The notes under the pieces were generated by a model. The model made no database searches, was not told the DNA's origin, and worked only from the letters and a program-made list of their open reading frames with translations. The translations under genes were made by a program, and so were the position numbers. DNA of 64,000 bases from Scatophagus argus (taxonomy: Eukaryota; Chordata; Actinopteri; Scatophagidae), in the NCBI RefSeq assembly GCF_020382885.2, contig NC_058494.1, forward strand, positions 25,920,012 through 25,984,011, given 5' to 3'. Shown here piece by piece: positions 36,101 through 49,209 of this stretch. Numbering within the stretch: the first letter of the stretch is position 1; each line of letters opens with the position of its first letter.

Positions 36101-37000
36101 CGAACGCTGCTTCAAAGTCACAGAAGCAGGATTTTGATTGGAAGGTCACTGAACTGAATCCCTGGGCAGCTCCGGGAAAAACGGATGAGTTAAACGTTTT
36201 CCTACCCCCCGAAGCAGCCCTGAGCGGCGGCTTGGAGCACAATTTCTCTAAATTTACTGTGAAAAACACCTTTTCATCAATGCAGAATAAGGAATTCAGC
36301 AGGGGCAGAGCTGAGTGGCAAAGCAATTTTTCACATGAAAGGTCAGGAGAGGATGTTTTACATGACAGCTGCACTACATTACCTTTACAACATCATAAAG
36401 CACAGTGTGCTTCTTAATCTTCAACAGCCAATTAAAGCTGGTGTTATGTCATGTGTTCACAAATACAACAAACTGAATGGATGAAATGACTTTTTTCTTT
36501 TACATGACTTTTTTCTTTTACATTGCCAGAAATTAAACACAGAAGGCTTTTTTTCCTTCTTAGATAAAATCCTAGAAACCCGTGAAACGATCCTGATCAG
36601 CAACACAGACTGAAGGCTGGTTGTTTTTTTGTTGGAGGGGGGGGGGGTGCCACTAATTAATCCTGCTTCACACCTGGCAAACAAGCAAAGCCTGTCAAGT
36701 CCAGCCGAGAGGCTGACAGTTGCTTTCATGTCTCCAAAAAGGGATTTCATTTTCCTTCTCCTTACGACCTGGCACCAAAGCACACACAAGCCCAGCGTTA
36801 GAGTCACACGACGGCAACCTTCAGGCAATTAGAAACTTGTCAGCTAATCAGCCAGCGTCTGATCTGCAGGTGCAGACAGACAAAGAAACAGTCTGTCTGT
36901 CTAGTGAGCAGCCACGCAAGCAAGACAAAATGTACAAACTGCAAAACCGAAAGAGAAAACCGAGGGCAGCACAACGCAGTGTGTTGTTCACACCCAACTC
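33161..37000. other. Stretch without a recognised gene
   Basis: It holds GT runs at 34238-34260 and 34464-34519, purine-rich DNA at 33930-34150 and 34620-34860, a duplicated ATGACTTTTTTCTTTTAC word at about 36486-36521, and a block at 35986-36374 that is open on both strands (see findings). No exon is assigned. Confidence 0.45.
34464..34519. repeat. (GT)n microsatellite with GAGT interruptions
   Basis: GT run of about 27 units broken twice by GAGTGT. Confidence 0.95.
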
Positions 37001-37068
37001 CAACAAAGTGAGCCAGACTACAAATACGAGCTCGTCTCCTGCTGTGTGACTGACAGCGCTGTCAGCAG

Positions 37069-37263
37069 CCAATCAGCAGCGATGCTCCCGGACACACACT
37101 TTCATTGGTGTCACTGCAAAAAGGATGTCAGGGCCTCCGGACTCATCAGGCAGTCGACTCCTGCCCTCACCAGCATCTTATGTTTAAATCCTCATTTTGA
37201 GACTCGGGCTCACAGCTATCGAGTCAGTCAATCAGCGTCTCGGCCAGGTGGCGGGTATAAAAG
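37069..37263 (+). promoter_or_regulatory. Candidate TATA/CCAAT promoter
   Basis: A CCAATCAG box (about 37069-37076), a second CAATCAG (about 37229) and a GC-flanked TATAAAAG box (37256-37263) lie in normal order and spacing on the plus strand. A start would fall near 37285, and a donor-like GGAAGCAG|GTGAAT lies at 37419/37420. No coding frame I recognise follows. Confidence 0.35.
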
Positions 37264-37419
37264 TGATCCAGCCGCCCGTTTAGCAGTCAAACGCGGCTCC
37301 TGGTCTCCTGGTTTTCTGACAGTCTGACTGCCGCTGACCTCTTTCTGCCCGTCAAACCCCCCAAACGCTCTGACCCCTCAGGTCACAGCTCTCTGACTGC
37401 TGCATCCATCAGGAAGCAG

Positions 37420-40400
37420 GTGAATGCTAACAAGCTGCACAGTTTCCCCGAGGCTCACACGGAATCCGCAAAAAGCCTCTTCATCCCATTTCCTACCTCG
37501 CAACCTGATGGCTTTGGGAAGCCAAATACCTGCCTCAAGTCGTTTTCTTCACTTCCACACCACATACAGCACGCGATGTGAACTGGCTTCAGACAACTGG
37601 GACAAACGTGATGTTTTCATTTAGCTGAGGTGAGTGCCAGAGTCGTGGTCAGCCTGATTATCTGTGGAAATACTAAAACTTCTCGCCCTCCACTATGGTG
37701 GATGCTAAAATCATGAAAACATGCGAAGGGCCCTGTCCAACGCCATCGTTTGGTTTGTCCATTCTGGGCTACTGTAGAAACATGGCAGACTCTGTGAAAG
37801 ACCTGCTCTTTAGCCAATCAGATGCTTACTATCCTACTGCAATAATTTAAACCAATACCTTGCTTGATCCAGCTGTCAATCATTTTTTAATTCTGCTGTC
37901 GCTGGAGGACGGCCATATGTGACTTTATCAAACTTTAGAGAAAGTCACCTTTTAGATTCCCAGCATGTGGTCTGCTTTCACCAGACAGCCTGCAGGTCTA
38001 CATTTTATGGAAAACTTTAGTGATTTGCTGGTTGATGACACTTTCATTCACACCAAGAAGAAATGATCCTGCAAACCCGAGTCTGGATGTTCGCCATCTT
38101 TGTTGCAGTTTCAGTTAAGTAGCTTATAATTCCACGTATTTCCTGCAACAAAAAACCCTACAGTCTGCTGATATTAAACATCATACAGAACATCTGTACG
38201 TCAGCCTCGCAACGCCGGTAGTTTGTGTCAATTGTGCCATAAAATGTGCATCTCAAGTCTGCAGAATGAGGAGCAAACTGACCTAAATGAAGTGTGAGAG
38301 TGTTTTTCTTGGACCAATGAACTGTGAAAAGAGCAGCGTGTGTGTGTGTGTGTGTTATCCAGTCCTCTTTAAGCAGTGCCCACTAGGTGCAGATTTAAGA
38401 CAAAGACAAAACATCTGGACTCAAAACTGCCAAGTTTGAGTCTACCAAAAATGTAACGAGCAGCATATCGTTATGGTTATCAGATGGGAACCTCCCAGCT
38501 GTTCCAGTTCCAGAGGCAGAACTTATGACGTTTTAGACCAAATACGTCAGCGGGTTGTAAGAGGATCAGCCCACCGCCACGCAGCAAAAAACAAAAAAAA
38601 ACAAAAGCTGTTTCCAATTAGCAAATGGAGATCAAGTGATTTTGGCTTGGGAAAATGTAATTAAATTGTTAAACTCAGTCTCAGTGAGTCACACCAGCAC
38701 TGGACATGAATAAAATCAGCTGGCAACATACCGAGATCCATTATTCTGAGAGAGGTGGTCAAAATTATGGGACAGCAGAGGAGAAGGAGGTGGGGGTGGA
38801 TGTTACTGGAGCTTATAAATCTGAGCCACTGATGGACACGCAGAGACAGACAGCCGGGACAAAATAGATGTGGTGGCAACCTGCCCGTTTTCACCAAAAT
38901 GCAAAACACAGGTGTAGCGTCCGCCTCAGTGCTCCTCTGAAACCCGCCGGTGTTTCACAGTGAAAATATTTGCTCTGGGTTTCACCCAAAGGTGCCGCAA
39001 CACTCTGACTCACTCCTGCTTTCATCCCAACTACTGCATGAAAGCAAGACCAGAGGATGTTGTTTACTCCCCTGAGCCCGGCACACCCATGACAACCACA
39101 TTTACGTCAGACTGTGAGTGGGCTGAGCTACCTGCATCACAGGCAGCCAGAGAACTCAGTCAACGGTTAATGGATAAAACATGACACTAAATTAAATCAA
39201 ACAGCACAGCCTACAAGTAAAACCTTAAGTTAAAGTACAGCCAAACGCCACAACAGGACTGGCAACCGACTGTGTCCTGTCAGGCTGTGACTGACCGCCA
39301 GGGAGCTGGTGTCCCAGCTGCTGGGTGGAGGAAGACAGCTGCATGCACAGGGTGGTGACCGACATTCTGCACTGACCACCGTCACGCCTCCAACTGTGCG
39401 ACGGTCAAAAGCTCGCACCACCTCCCCTGGATGGACGGCAGTCCGGCTGGCTCGTCCTCGTTCAGCACGCTTGACTTTTCAAACGGCAGGCGGAAGAGGA
39501 CTGTGTGGCAGTGGCAGGCTGCGCCTACGGGCCTGCTGCTCCACCTTTCAGCACATGATGGAGCTGATCCTCGGGGGCCTGCCACAGTACATCGGCATGG
39601 CGTGTGTGGATGTCACGGCCCCATTCGCACCCTCAGGATGCTGAAGTTTGGCTCCGAGAAGCCTGCATGTTTTATGGATATGACGTGATGTTCTTTTCAC
39701 TTTGTTTTTGTGTTGCACAGGGAATATTTTTTATTATTGTACAGTGGGGCTAGACCTTGTTTGTTGTTCGCGCAAACAAGAGGCGTTACGAAACAAAATA
39801 TGAAATATAAATTTCTCCCTTAAGCTTACTGATGTTTTCTTCGAAGAGCGCGGGACAGATTTCAGAGAAGAGCTGTCCACATTTATTTCACTGCATTCAC
39901 ACTGCGCTGGAGTAATTGGAAACAATTAGTTCCCAGCTGGGAGGACTCACATGAATGCCACCTAAAGGCAGATATATCAATTTTTCACCCACGTGTGATT
40001 TCTAATATGATTTCAGGCTGCAACTGTTAGCAGCCGCCCACTCAGAGTGACAACAGATTAGTTAGAAGTCCGGTAAAGAAATCAGTGGTTTTAGCTAATG
40101 CACTGATGCACCAACAAATCTGGGACAAAATCACTTTGTACAACACGCCTCATTTATGCTAATGAAATGTAAAAGCACTGAGAACTAAAATACAACACAT
40201 AAACGCACAGCTGGATGAGGGACTTCTCAGCCTGAGAAAGGGGACCATCTCAGGGTCGAGGTCCTGCTCGCCAAGACACAAGTGTTTTCATTTCCTCTGG
40301 CTGATCAATCATCCACTCAGCTTCACTGTGGCCGACATTAAACCCTAAACTTAACGCTTTGTTGCTCTAACTGCAGTTTCTACGCTGGAGCATTTCACTT

Positions 40401-43400
40401 GTTTCAAGCCATTTCTTCCTTAATAATCTTACAACAAGTAGTAAGAGAAACTTAATGCTTGAGACTTGAATTAGCAGAATTTTAGAGATGCTTGATCAAC
40501 ACCAACAACTACAAAACTACTTCATCAAAGTCAGTATTTCATGTTTTTGGGCATTTTATCCCGATTCTGATGTCCAGTCAAGCAGGTCAAAGTGAACACA
40601 CCTGTTTGGGTGTTTTGGCAGCCATGCAGGTCTGTCCTACAGGAAGTATGAGCCTTATAAACCGAAAATGCTGGCTGTTTTACACACTGAACACGGCTTC
40701 CAGGCCCTGCCTCACTGTGCACACGCTCAGATACTGCACATGTTACGTGTAGAAGCTCAACAACCGCCTCTGTAAAGCACTTCTCATGTTGACCCAGACC
40801 CAGTAATCTCTTAAAAATGAACTCCTGTCAACAGCCCATTAGGATGTGGCACTAAGCACTGCAAACACTCTGTGAAGCGCTGTTATACCTTACCACTCAG
40901 ATTCTTTGTGGGCCACCGGCAAAACAGTGCTTCCAGGATTTCATGTCTTTTTATATTCCCTGCTTCCGCCATGTTGGAGGAAATGAGGGGGAGGCGGAAA
41001 AATCTATTTTCAACTGAAGGTTTTGTCTTTTGTTTTCCTGAAGCGGCTGCATGTATGGAAGCTTGATTTTCTAATTAATTTGTGATCGCTGGACAAATTA
41101 GTGAAGCGTTTTTGGGGGGAAGTTTCCGTTTGTACGTCAGTATATTGTGAAGCACCCCGCTGGTGGTTCAGTCCTGCCCAGTTGGTTAGGAAGAGAGCTG
41201 AGTTTTTCAAGCAGGGCAGGTTAAATCCAAATGTTATCTTTACTAATTTTTAGTTTGTCTGTGAAGAATGTGCCCTTCACTTACTTTGTCTCTGTCTGAT
41301 TTATAGAATATTTTTTAAGAGATTCATATGATTTCAGGCTTTTTTTTGTTTGTTTTTTTCTCTTCTTGGTATTTTTGGAAGCTTCTTCTCTTTTTGCTGC
41401 CTGCTGTTTCTATTTCCTGATATCAGCTTTACAAGAGTTTTGTTTGCTCTGTTTGCTTGCTTTGTGTCATTTTTTTAATGGCCCAGTAAACCAATTCAGT
41501 AGAATTCATTACAGTAACTGTGCTTGTGCAATCTTTAATGACAGTTCTCTCCAACTCCACTATTACTGTAACACACAAGGTGTGTGTGAAATTTAACATG
41601 ATAACAGCACGTAGTGGTGGAGGCCAAATCACCAAAATGTTGGTGTTTTTACTTTTCTGAAAGCCATTTCATCCTTATCATATTAGCATTTGTACAATAC
41701 TTGCAGAAGAAGGAGGGGGTGGCAGGTTTGTAACACAAAGACAAAATGGCTGCAGGTGTTCAACCAACAGCAGCCATCAGAACATTTTCCACCTGCTGAC
41801 TGCTGACTAAACCGAGCAATGCTGGGGACCATCAGGACATTTTCCAGCAGCATAACTGTGCAAACCAAAAGGTGATCCTGACCCTGTCGAAGTAGTTTTT
41901 GTGCCTAAACCTGAAGCGCAGTGCTGTCCAAACATAAAAGTGAAAACTAAAACAGAGTTAGCTATGATCTGCACAAACACACAATGCAACATTTGTTTTG
42001 GTGAGTGAGGTTAGATTTTTGCAGATTCAAAGCAAACGGCAACACGTCACTGAACGTGGAGCAAAACCTCTGAGTTAGGGTGTCAGATATCCAATCAAAT
42101 GATGTGACTGGCAACACCGTAATCTATCTGCGCTTATTTATTCTCTGCGTGCATCTTGTTTGTCCCCGTTGCTCGATCTCGTTCACTTTTCATCTCTGGC
42201 AGCTTCTGCTTATTGTTGGTTTAGTTTGACAGCTACACACTGTGACAGCGACGCTGGTTCGTCTCATGCCAATAAGGCTTCTATTCGGCAGAGTAAAGCT
42301 GTCAAGCAGAGGAGGAGGACTGATGGACAGAGGGATGGAGGGAGGGATGGATCAAATGGAGTGCTGAGACAGAGAGGGTCAGGAGGGAGACGACCCAGAA
42401 GCAACAGGTAAGAGTGCAGGTGTGAGATCGCGGTGAGAAAACAGGAACGCGAACACACACACACACACACGCCTGTCAGAACGACTCTAACTCTCTCCAC
42501 AGCTCTGGTTCTGTTGGGGGGATGTCGAAGCAGGATGAAACCTGCTCCCTCTGAAGACTCGATAACATTTAGATCTGCAGATGTTACGTTGGAGTCAGGT
42601 TTGAGCCGAAACAGTAAAGGAACAGAGAGGGAGAGCGCAGAATATTTTTGGCTAAGAGGTCCAGTAGTACTTTCAAGAGATCAGTACACAAGAGATTTTA
42701 CATAACTCCCTCATCCAGCAGCATTGACGTCCTGCTGAATGTGTACAATAATAGCCCAACGTCTTCTGATGACCTCGGCTCCTTCAGAAGAAGACGTGAG
42801 GGGCCTCAGCTGCAGCATCAGGAGAGCTGTTTGTTCCTTGTTTGGTCTCACGTGGTTCAGATTGACCCCCACCTTGTAGCTCTTCCATCTGAGTTTTAGT
42901 CTGGGGTCAACACCAGCTAGTCTACCGTGATATAGAAGTCTTATTTTTCACTCTGTTTTGACTTCATGTCCAGAGTTGTGACTGAGCTGGCAGTTACCCA
43001 ACCAGTTCTCAGTGTTTTTAAGACCTGGAGAAGCTCAGACTTCGCCCTCTTCACTGCGGTTGAAGTCGGGCTCAGACGGGGGGCTTAAAACTGGAGAAAC
43101 TCCCACTGGACTGAAGCAAACAGGCCAGACCTTCGTAGTCACGTGGTTGAAACAGCCACAGTCGAGCACCTGAACTACTTGGTTACGTTTTGGATTATGG
43201 TTTGGGTTAAAACAACGGTGACACAAGCTAAGACTTTTGGTTTCACGTGTGACAGGAAAAGACGTCTCCTGGGTGGAAGTCCGGGCATGTCCAACCTGTC
43301 CACGCACCACAACCTCCTCATCACTCAATCATGAACGTTAATATGGCAGCTTTTCTGCTGAGGACAGGCTGGCTCAGAACCAGAACAGAAAGAAAGCGAA

Positions 43401-44880
43401 CAATGAAAGCAGCGCTGGAATAAAATTATCTTCACTGGGTGAACAGAACCAAAAGAATGATGATATCGATCTGCGAATAGAAATAAAACAAAATAAAATA
43501 AATAGAAAACAGTTCGCTAACACACTTGTCATAACTCTGAGTGTTTTCACAGCTTGTTCTGTGTGCTGTCGAACCGCTATTCACCAACTTACGTAGACTT
43601 TAAAAAGTAGAAAAAGCTTTATTTTCCTGGATCTCCTGAACCAGGAGCCAACAGTGAGCAGACTGCAGTAATAAACCGCTGGTCCTCCTCCGTTCGTGCT
43701 TTATCAACAGTGACTGGTCAAAGGCAAACACAGTTATTATTACACTGAGATGAAGACGCTCCAGGGCCTGTGAGGCTCGCCGTTCTCTGTTTGCTCCTCG
43801 TCCGTCAGTCAACTGTGAGGCCCTGTGAGGTAAAAGGATCTCATTCTGACAAAATGCTGAGGCTCGCCTGGGTGACGTAATCACAGCCAAAAAAAAAAAA
43901 AAAGAAAGCAAAAAAACTATCAAACCTTGTAATGACTCCTGAATGACCCGAATTCATTTTAATTAGGCGCATTTGAAAGGTTCCTAATTAGATTTACTCC
44001 TACACTGAAAATGTGGTTGAAGCTGGCCACAAATCAAGCACCTCTTCCTTACAAATTACAACTGTTGGCTTGTTGGAGGCAATAAAATTCATTTTGTGCA
44101 GCTCCTCTGTCTGCAGTATCTCAGACACCAGCTGTCCCGTGGAAACACATTTTGAAGGGAAGCTTCAATTTGTAGCAATTTTCTGCCTTTTAGAAAACAG
44201 GAGGCGCTAATTAAATATCAAGCTTTTAGATCTGAAAAGCCATCAAGCGTATTCAAGGATCAATTATTTCCTAATTTCTGAACCTTTGCTGCCTGACAGA
44301 AGTTGACCCACTGGATTTTGAAATCCTGAAACAACAGCAATAGTTTCGAGCATGAAAAAGCCAACTGCTTATTGATCAGATGATCCAACTTTGAGATGTT
44401 GCTGATCGGCTGATTGGTCATTTGTGATGAGTGATGTGTGTTTTTTGGAGAACTGAAGCAAAGATTGATATATGCAGTATATTCCAGTACAGTGTCGGTG
44501 TCCAATGGACTGGGTGTCCAATCATCAGTCCATTTATCCAATAACACCATGACATTAACAATCATACATTAAATATTTGATCAGAATGGCCACGAATGAT
44601 CAAACGCGTTTAAATTTTCATGTCAGACATTTAAGTGTTATATCATTGTGCCTGACTGCGCAGACAGAACAACAGGCCTAACACTAAGCTTTAATACTGA
44701 CCAAAGCATAATCTCTTCTTAGAGATGCTCTTATTGTTGTGAGGTGTTCAGGTTTATTTTTGTCAGCCTTCGTTTGTCCCCAGAGATTCTGTCCATTTCA
44801 TTTTCTTCAGGCAAATTAACACTGAATTACCTGGCAGTCCGTAAAGAAAAAGCAGCTGAAGTTCAGCTCGGCCCGGTCCG
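37420..44880. other. Stretch without a recognised gene
   Basis: Mostly AT-moderate sequence with short frames. A GC-richer block at about 39290-39665 carries overlapping open frames with no family I recognise. TAATTA-rich DNA around 43960-44230 could be a conserved non-coding element, but that cannot be judged from one sequence. Confidence 0.4.
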
Positions 44881-44891
44881 TGTAGTCTTAC

Positions 44892-45270
44892 CTGTCTGTC
44901 AGGTGCTCTGCTGTCCGGCGGGTACGAAGCGTGCGGGCTCCGGGGACTCCACGCCCGCACACCGGCTCTCCTCCGGCGGCACCGATCTGCTCACCCGTCG
45001 GGCGGAGGCGGCTGGAAACCAGTTGGCGGTGCTGGTGCTGGGAGGACTGGACGGGCGGAGACGGAACGGAAGCGTATCCACCAGCGGAGGAGAGGAAAAC
45101 TCCATGTTCACATCCAGAACATCCCGACAGAAAGTGATGTCCGCCGCTCAGCGTCTGTCAGCGGGATGTGAGCCGGAGCTGGAGGTGTGGGAGGCGGTCA
45201 GGAGATGCGCTCTGTTTAAAGGTCGTCTGTGCGCTGCCGCCGGCTGCTGCTCACACACTCACACACACTG
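44892..45270 (-). promoter_or_regulatory. CpG-rich block with a minus-strand donor; candidate 5' exon
   Basis: The block is locally rich in CpG. On the minus strand it ends in a consensus donor GACAG|GTAAGA (44892/44891). A short frame from ATG 45111 (MNMEFSSPPLVDTLPFR...) meets a TGA at 44899, before that donor, so if this is an exon it is probably untranslated. A second donor-like CGG|GTGAGC lies at 44995/44994. Splicing this exon to 32821 would put the first long-frame ATG at 32817, giving one gene model. The link is inference. The plus-strand 222-codon frame here is a GC shadow. Confidence 0.4.
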
Positions 45271-45830
45271 GACTCTCTCTCTCCATCATCCCCTCTTCAT
45301 CGCTCTCCCCCACCCTCTCCATCTCTACCTGACGGTGCCACCCTCACAAACCGTGTGTCAGTCAGGCACTGCAGCCTCAGTGTTTGGAAAATCTTGCACG
45401 ATTCGCACCTGATCAGACCTGCTGCGGGGATTCGACCTCCCGCCGGCCTGCAGCGTTTCTACCACAAGCCACGGAGGAAACTCAGCACGCAGTGGGTGTT
45501 CACTTGTCGTTTGTTTGTGAGAGATGTCAAAGACAACAGCATTTAAACAACAAGTTAATTATGTCTAACAGTCTAACAGATTTAACAGGTTTCCATGTCT
45601 CTGAGTTCAGGTCAACATTTGGTCTCCGTGGGGCTGCAGTTCATCCGGTTTAAGAAAGAAAGAAAAGGAGATTAGGAGGGCGGCATGGAAATACTCTGAC
45701 CGTTTTAAGAAACTGAGCTGAAGCTGCTGGACCACAGTCACCAGGATTGGACTTTGTGTCCCCAAAATTCACCTCTTGGCAGTGGTGGACTCAGGCGGTC
45801 TGAGGGCCGGGGGCAGAGAAAATAAAAAGG

Positions 45831-45896
45831 GCCCCGGCTGTGTGGTGGGGCACCAGCTGTGTGGTGGGGCCCCCGGCTGTGTGGTGGGGCCCCAGC
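45831..45896. repeat. GC-rich short tandem repeat
   Basis: About three copies of GGCTGTGTGGTGGGGC separated by CCCC/CACC variants. Confidence 0.85.
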
Positions 45897-46048
45897 GTTG
45901 ATGGTGAAACAGTTAGAAACCCTGGCTAAGATTCAAACTGTTTTATTATTTATTTATTTTCTTTTGTTTATTTATAGTCAAACTTTTGGGGCGATTGCCC
46001 CCCCACCCACCAAAAGTCTTTGTTTGTCATATTGTGTACCAAGAGTGT

Positions 46049-46055
<7 letters not shown>

Positions 46056-46097
<42 letters not shown>

Positions 46098-46192
46098 CAG
46101 CCTCACGATGGAGGATGTCCGACTCAGCATCTTCACATCCAATAATAACACCTTGTTCCTGAAAATAAGAGCTTGTATTTGTACATACACTT

Positions 46193-46228
<36 letters not shown>

Positions 46229-46349
46229 TCAAACACTGCAGACGTGCAACACAGTTTAACCTCATTTGAGGACACTGAAAGCAACCTGGCTGTTATACTG
46301 CAGAGACTCATTGGGGACTCACTGTAAACACACACAGACACACACACAT

Positions 46350-46410
<61 letters not shown>
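46056..46410. repeat. Cluster of (GT)n and (CA)n microsatellites
   Basis: GT run 46056-46094, CA run 46196-46227 and a long CA run about 46331-46410. The first and the later ones lie in opposite orientation about 100 bp or more apart, so transcripts across them could fold back as UG:CA pairs. Confidence 0.95.
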
Positions 46411-46412
<2 letters not shown>

Positions 46413-46509
46413 ACACAGGCTGCAGCGTAGCGGCTTTAGGAGCCACAGTGCACATCAAATCTCTTACAGGAAACATTTTTCTTAAATTTCCTTCAGGATC
46501 AATCAAGTA

Positions 46510-46540
<31 letters not shown>

Positions 46541-48910
46541 GTCTGTCCTCACATCTGTGGCGTTACTATCATGACAGGACTGAAGCCTAAACACGGTCTG
46601 GCTGTGTCTCATTGTCCTGAATGAGGGAACAGGTCAGCGTGAAGGTCACCTCCTACAACGTGACGCTTGATGTCCTGTTGAGTCAAAGAGGTCAGCGACA
46701 CCATTTGACTATCGAGTACTTTGGCTGCACTGCTGGTGTGTGTCGAACAATGATATCAGAAAGGACAGAAGTCCAGAAGTCACATCAAGTATGTCTTCAG
46801 TTTTCAAGTAGGCCTTGCTATCCTGAACAAGAGAATGTTTCAAAGGCACCAAGAGTCAAGCTTTTTCAAAGTCGCCCTTCAGCAAAGCATTTAAACATGC
46901 AGAGGAGGTGAGGAGGTGCCGAGGTGGAGAACGCCAGCTCAGACATGACTGTGAATTCCTGCGTCGAGCTCTTGTTAACCTTCATAGAAGAAGCGACATG
47001 AAGCATCTCAAACTGGCACGGTTTGCGCACAGCCAATGACAGGAAGGCTCTGCCCAGAACCCGTCCACCGAGCGCCGGCCACACGGGCGGGGATCCTGAA
47101 AGACAGCAGCCGCCGCAGCCTGCCAACATGCACGAGGAGCCGACCTGAACTCATCCTCAAGCTAAGTTAACCCCGAATCCTGTAATAAGACTGACTGTGA
47201 GGCACAATCGATTCTAATCTAAACACTGAAACATAACAGAGAGACACAACCACTTGCATCTGTCCTGTGCCGTCCTTACTGACGTTCTCCTGGTTCTGTA
47301 GACCACGCTGGACCTGAACATCACATACACGGCTTCTTCTGAAGGGACAAAAAAACAGACTGCAGACCTGCGAGGGGTCACAGGAGCCTCCTGCCAGCCA
47401 GTCCTCATCGGCCACAAAATGAATCGTTTAACATGCATGAGGGGGAAATTATTCCACAAGAGTTTTAATGGTTTCATCAATAAATGAACTGATTAGTGGA
47501 GGCCACAGAGACTGGATTCACGTCGGGATTCATTTGTGATGTCGCTGTGCCCTCTGGCGCCTCAGAGCCAGAAGGAGGCCAGTTTCCCAGGAGCCTGTGC
47601 TCTCCCTGGTCAGACCCAGCACAGCACAATATGGAGATCAGATTTAATTAAAACCGCCTCCAGCCCGTCACCCGCTGAACTTCAGATCCACACTCGGCAG
47701 ACTGTGGCAGTTTGTAATATCCAAATTACGCAGGCCACCGCAGATCAGTGCGGACGATAACAGCTGACTCAACATCCTCTGCTCTGATGGCCATCGACGA
47801 CAAATGCACCGTCGTGACTGATGCAGGCGGACTTTAAAAACACAACGCAACCCTGAGGGGCCGGAGGGGAGCTGCTGAAACGGGGAGTCCCGCGGCACTG
47901 AGGCAAACTCACATCCAGCCGAGCCCTCAGCTTCCGGTCTGTCACCAGCACACACAAGAACGTGTGATCGGTGAGAAAGAGCAGCAGTGTGTGTGTGTGT
48001 GTGTGTGTGTAATGAAGTGTACTCATTTTGTTCATTTGCTTCTCTTGCATCCCGTTTGGTTTGGCGCCTCCTCTCGTCCGCGAGTCAGATCGACGTGCGT
48101 TGCTTTCATTGATCCGATCGCTTGAACTGATTGATATTTCTCTGTTTGAGGTGTAATGTAGCTTCACCTTAGAGTTAAATGTTTTTCATACGTGAAAACA
48201 CTTACAATATTTATGATTTTCAACATTTTCAGTATAACAGTTTTCTTCTTGTTCCTACAGCTGAATGTGTGGGCTTCACTGTGCAGAGTCTGACAGGTGC
48301 TACTTTAAAGATTTAAAGGTGGTCATTAGGTTTTCATCCTGCAAAAGTCACATCAGAGCCGCATTTTGAAACTGCTTTGTGTACACAACATGTGCAGCAG
48401 GGATCTTTAATATGACAGAAGGGGGACCAGTTCTTTCTAAAGGTTACCTGTGAGCAACCAGACTCCGATGTTTACGGCTCAAACTACCTTTGGAGGATCT
48501 CATAATGTAGTGTTGGTGAGGTGGGATTCATGCATCAGCGTTCACACAGTCTCGCCAACGGTAAGCGTCATTTAGACCCAATGTTTAAACCTTTAATCCA
48601 CAAACTGGGTTCTGTTGGCTTGTTGGACGGCTGGAAAAGCCACACCGACACTGACTGACTGTGTGGAATAAAGGAAACCGAGCTGAACCTGAACAGGCCA
48701 CTTTGCTCCGACACTTCCTGTTGTTTTTGTCAGATGGCGGCTCTCAGAAAAACACGAGAATCCCAGCTGTAACCACCACACTGAAGCCGACGTAAACAAC
48801 ATTTAAAAGCCACAGACGAGTAAATGACGTGACTTCAGATGTGACTTGAGCGCCGCGTTAAACGTGTTCCTCCGAAGACGAGTGAGAGCAAGCAGTTAAA
48901 ACCCTACGAC

Positions 48911-48916
48911 TTTATT
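48911..48916 (-). terminator. wdr83os: Polyadenylation signal for wdr83os
   Basis: AATAAA on the minus strand, about 300 bp after the wdr83os stop codon and the first canonical signal I see downstream of it. Confidence 0.6.
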
Positions 48917-49209
48917 TACGAAATCCTGCAACAGCTAAACAGTAAAATGTTTTTCACGGACAAACAAACTTAGAAAAGATTAAAAAAAGAGGAAAACATG
49001 AGAATGCAGTCAAACATTTGATCTTTCTTTACTCCTGGTCTTCTGTTTTCTCTCTTCTTCTCTTTCACTTCATCTTCCTGTCCGTCTCTGCTTTTCCTCA
49101 ACAGCCAGGGGGTCCAATCAGCTGTTTGCTCACCAACTCCAACATCCGCAGTTCATTTCCGTCCTCCTCGGTGTGTGTGTGTGTGCGTGCGTGCGTGTGT
49201 GGCCCGTGG

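Larger units (their letters stand above)
45271..48889. other. Intergenic stretch between the CpG block and wdr83os
   Basis: It contains a 20-24-bp GC-rich tandem repeat at about 45831-45896, dense CA/GT runs at 46056-46410, (CTGT)n at about 46512-46545 and a CA/GT run at 47988-48010. No coding exon is recognised. Confidence 0.5.

Noticed and set aside
44744..45412. 222-codon plus-strand open frame
   Set aside because: It overlaps the CpG-rich block, changes character along its length and matches no family. It is treated as a GC shadow.
45978..46506. Cys/Val and Thr/His repeat frames
   Set aside because: Translations of GT/CA microsatellites.
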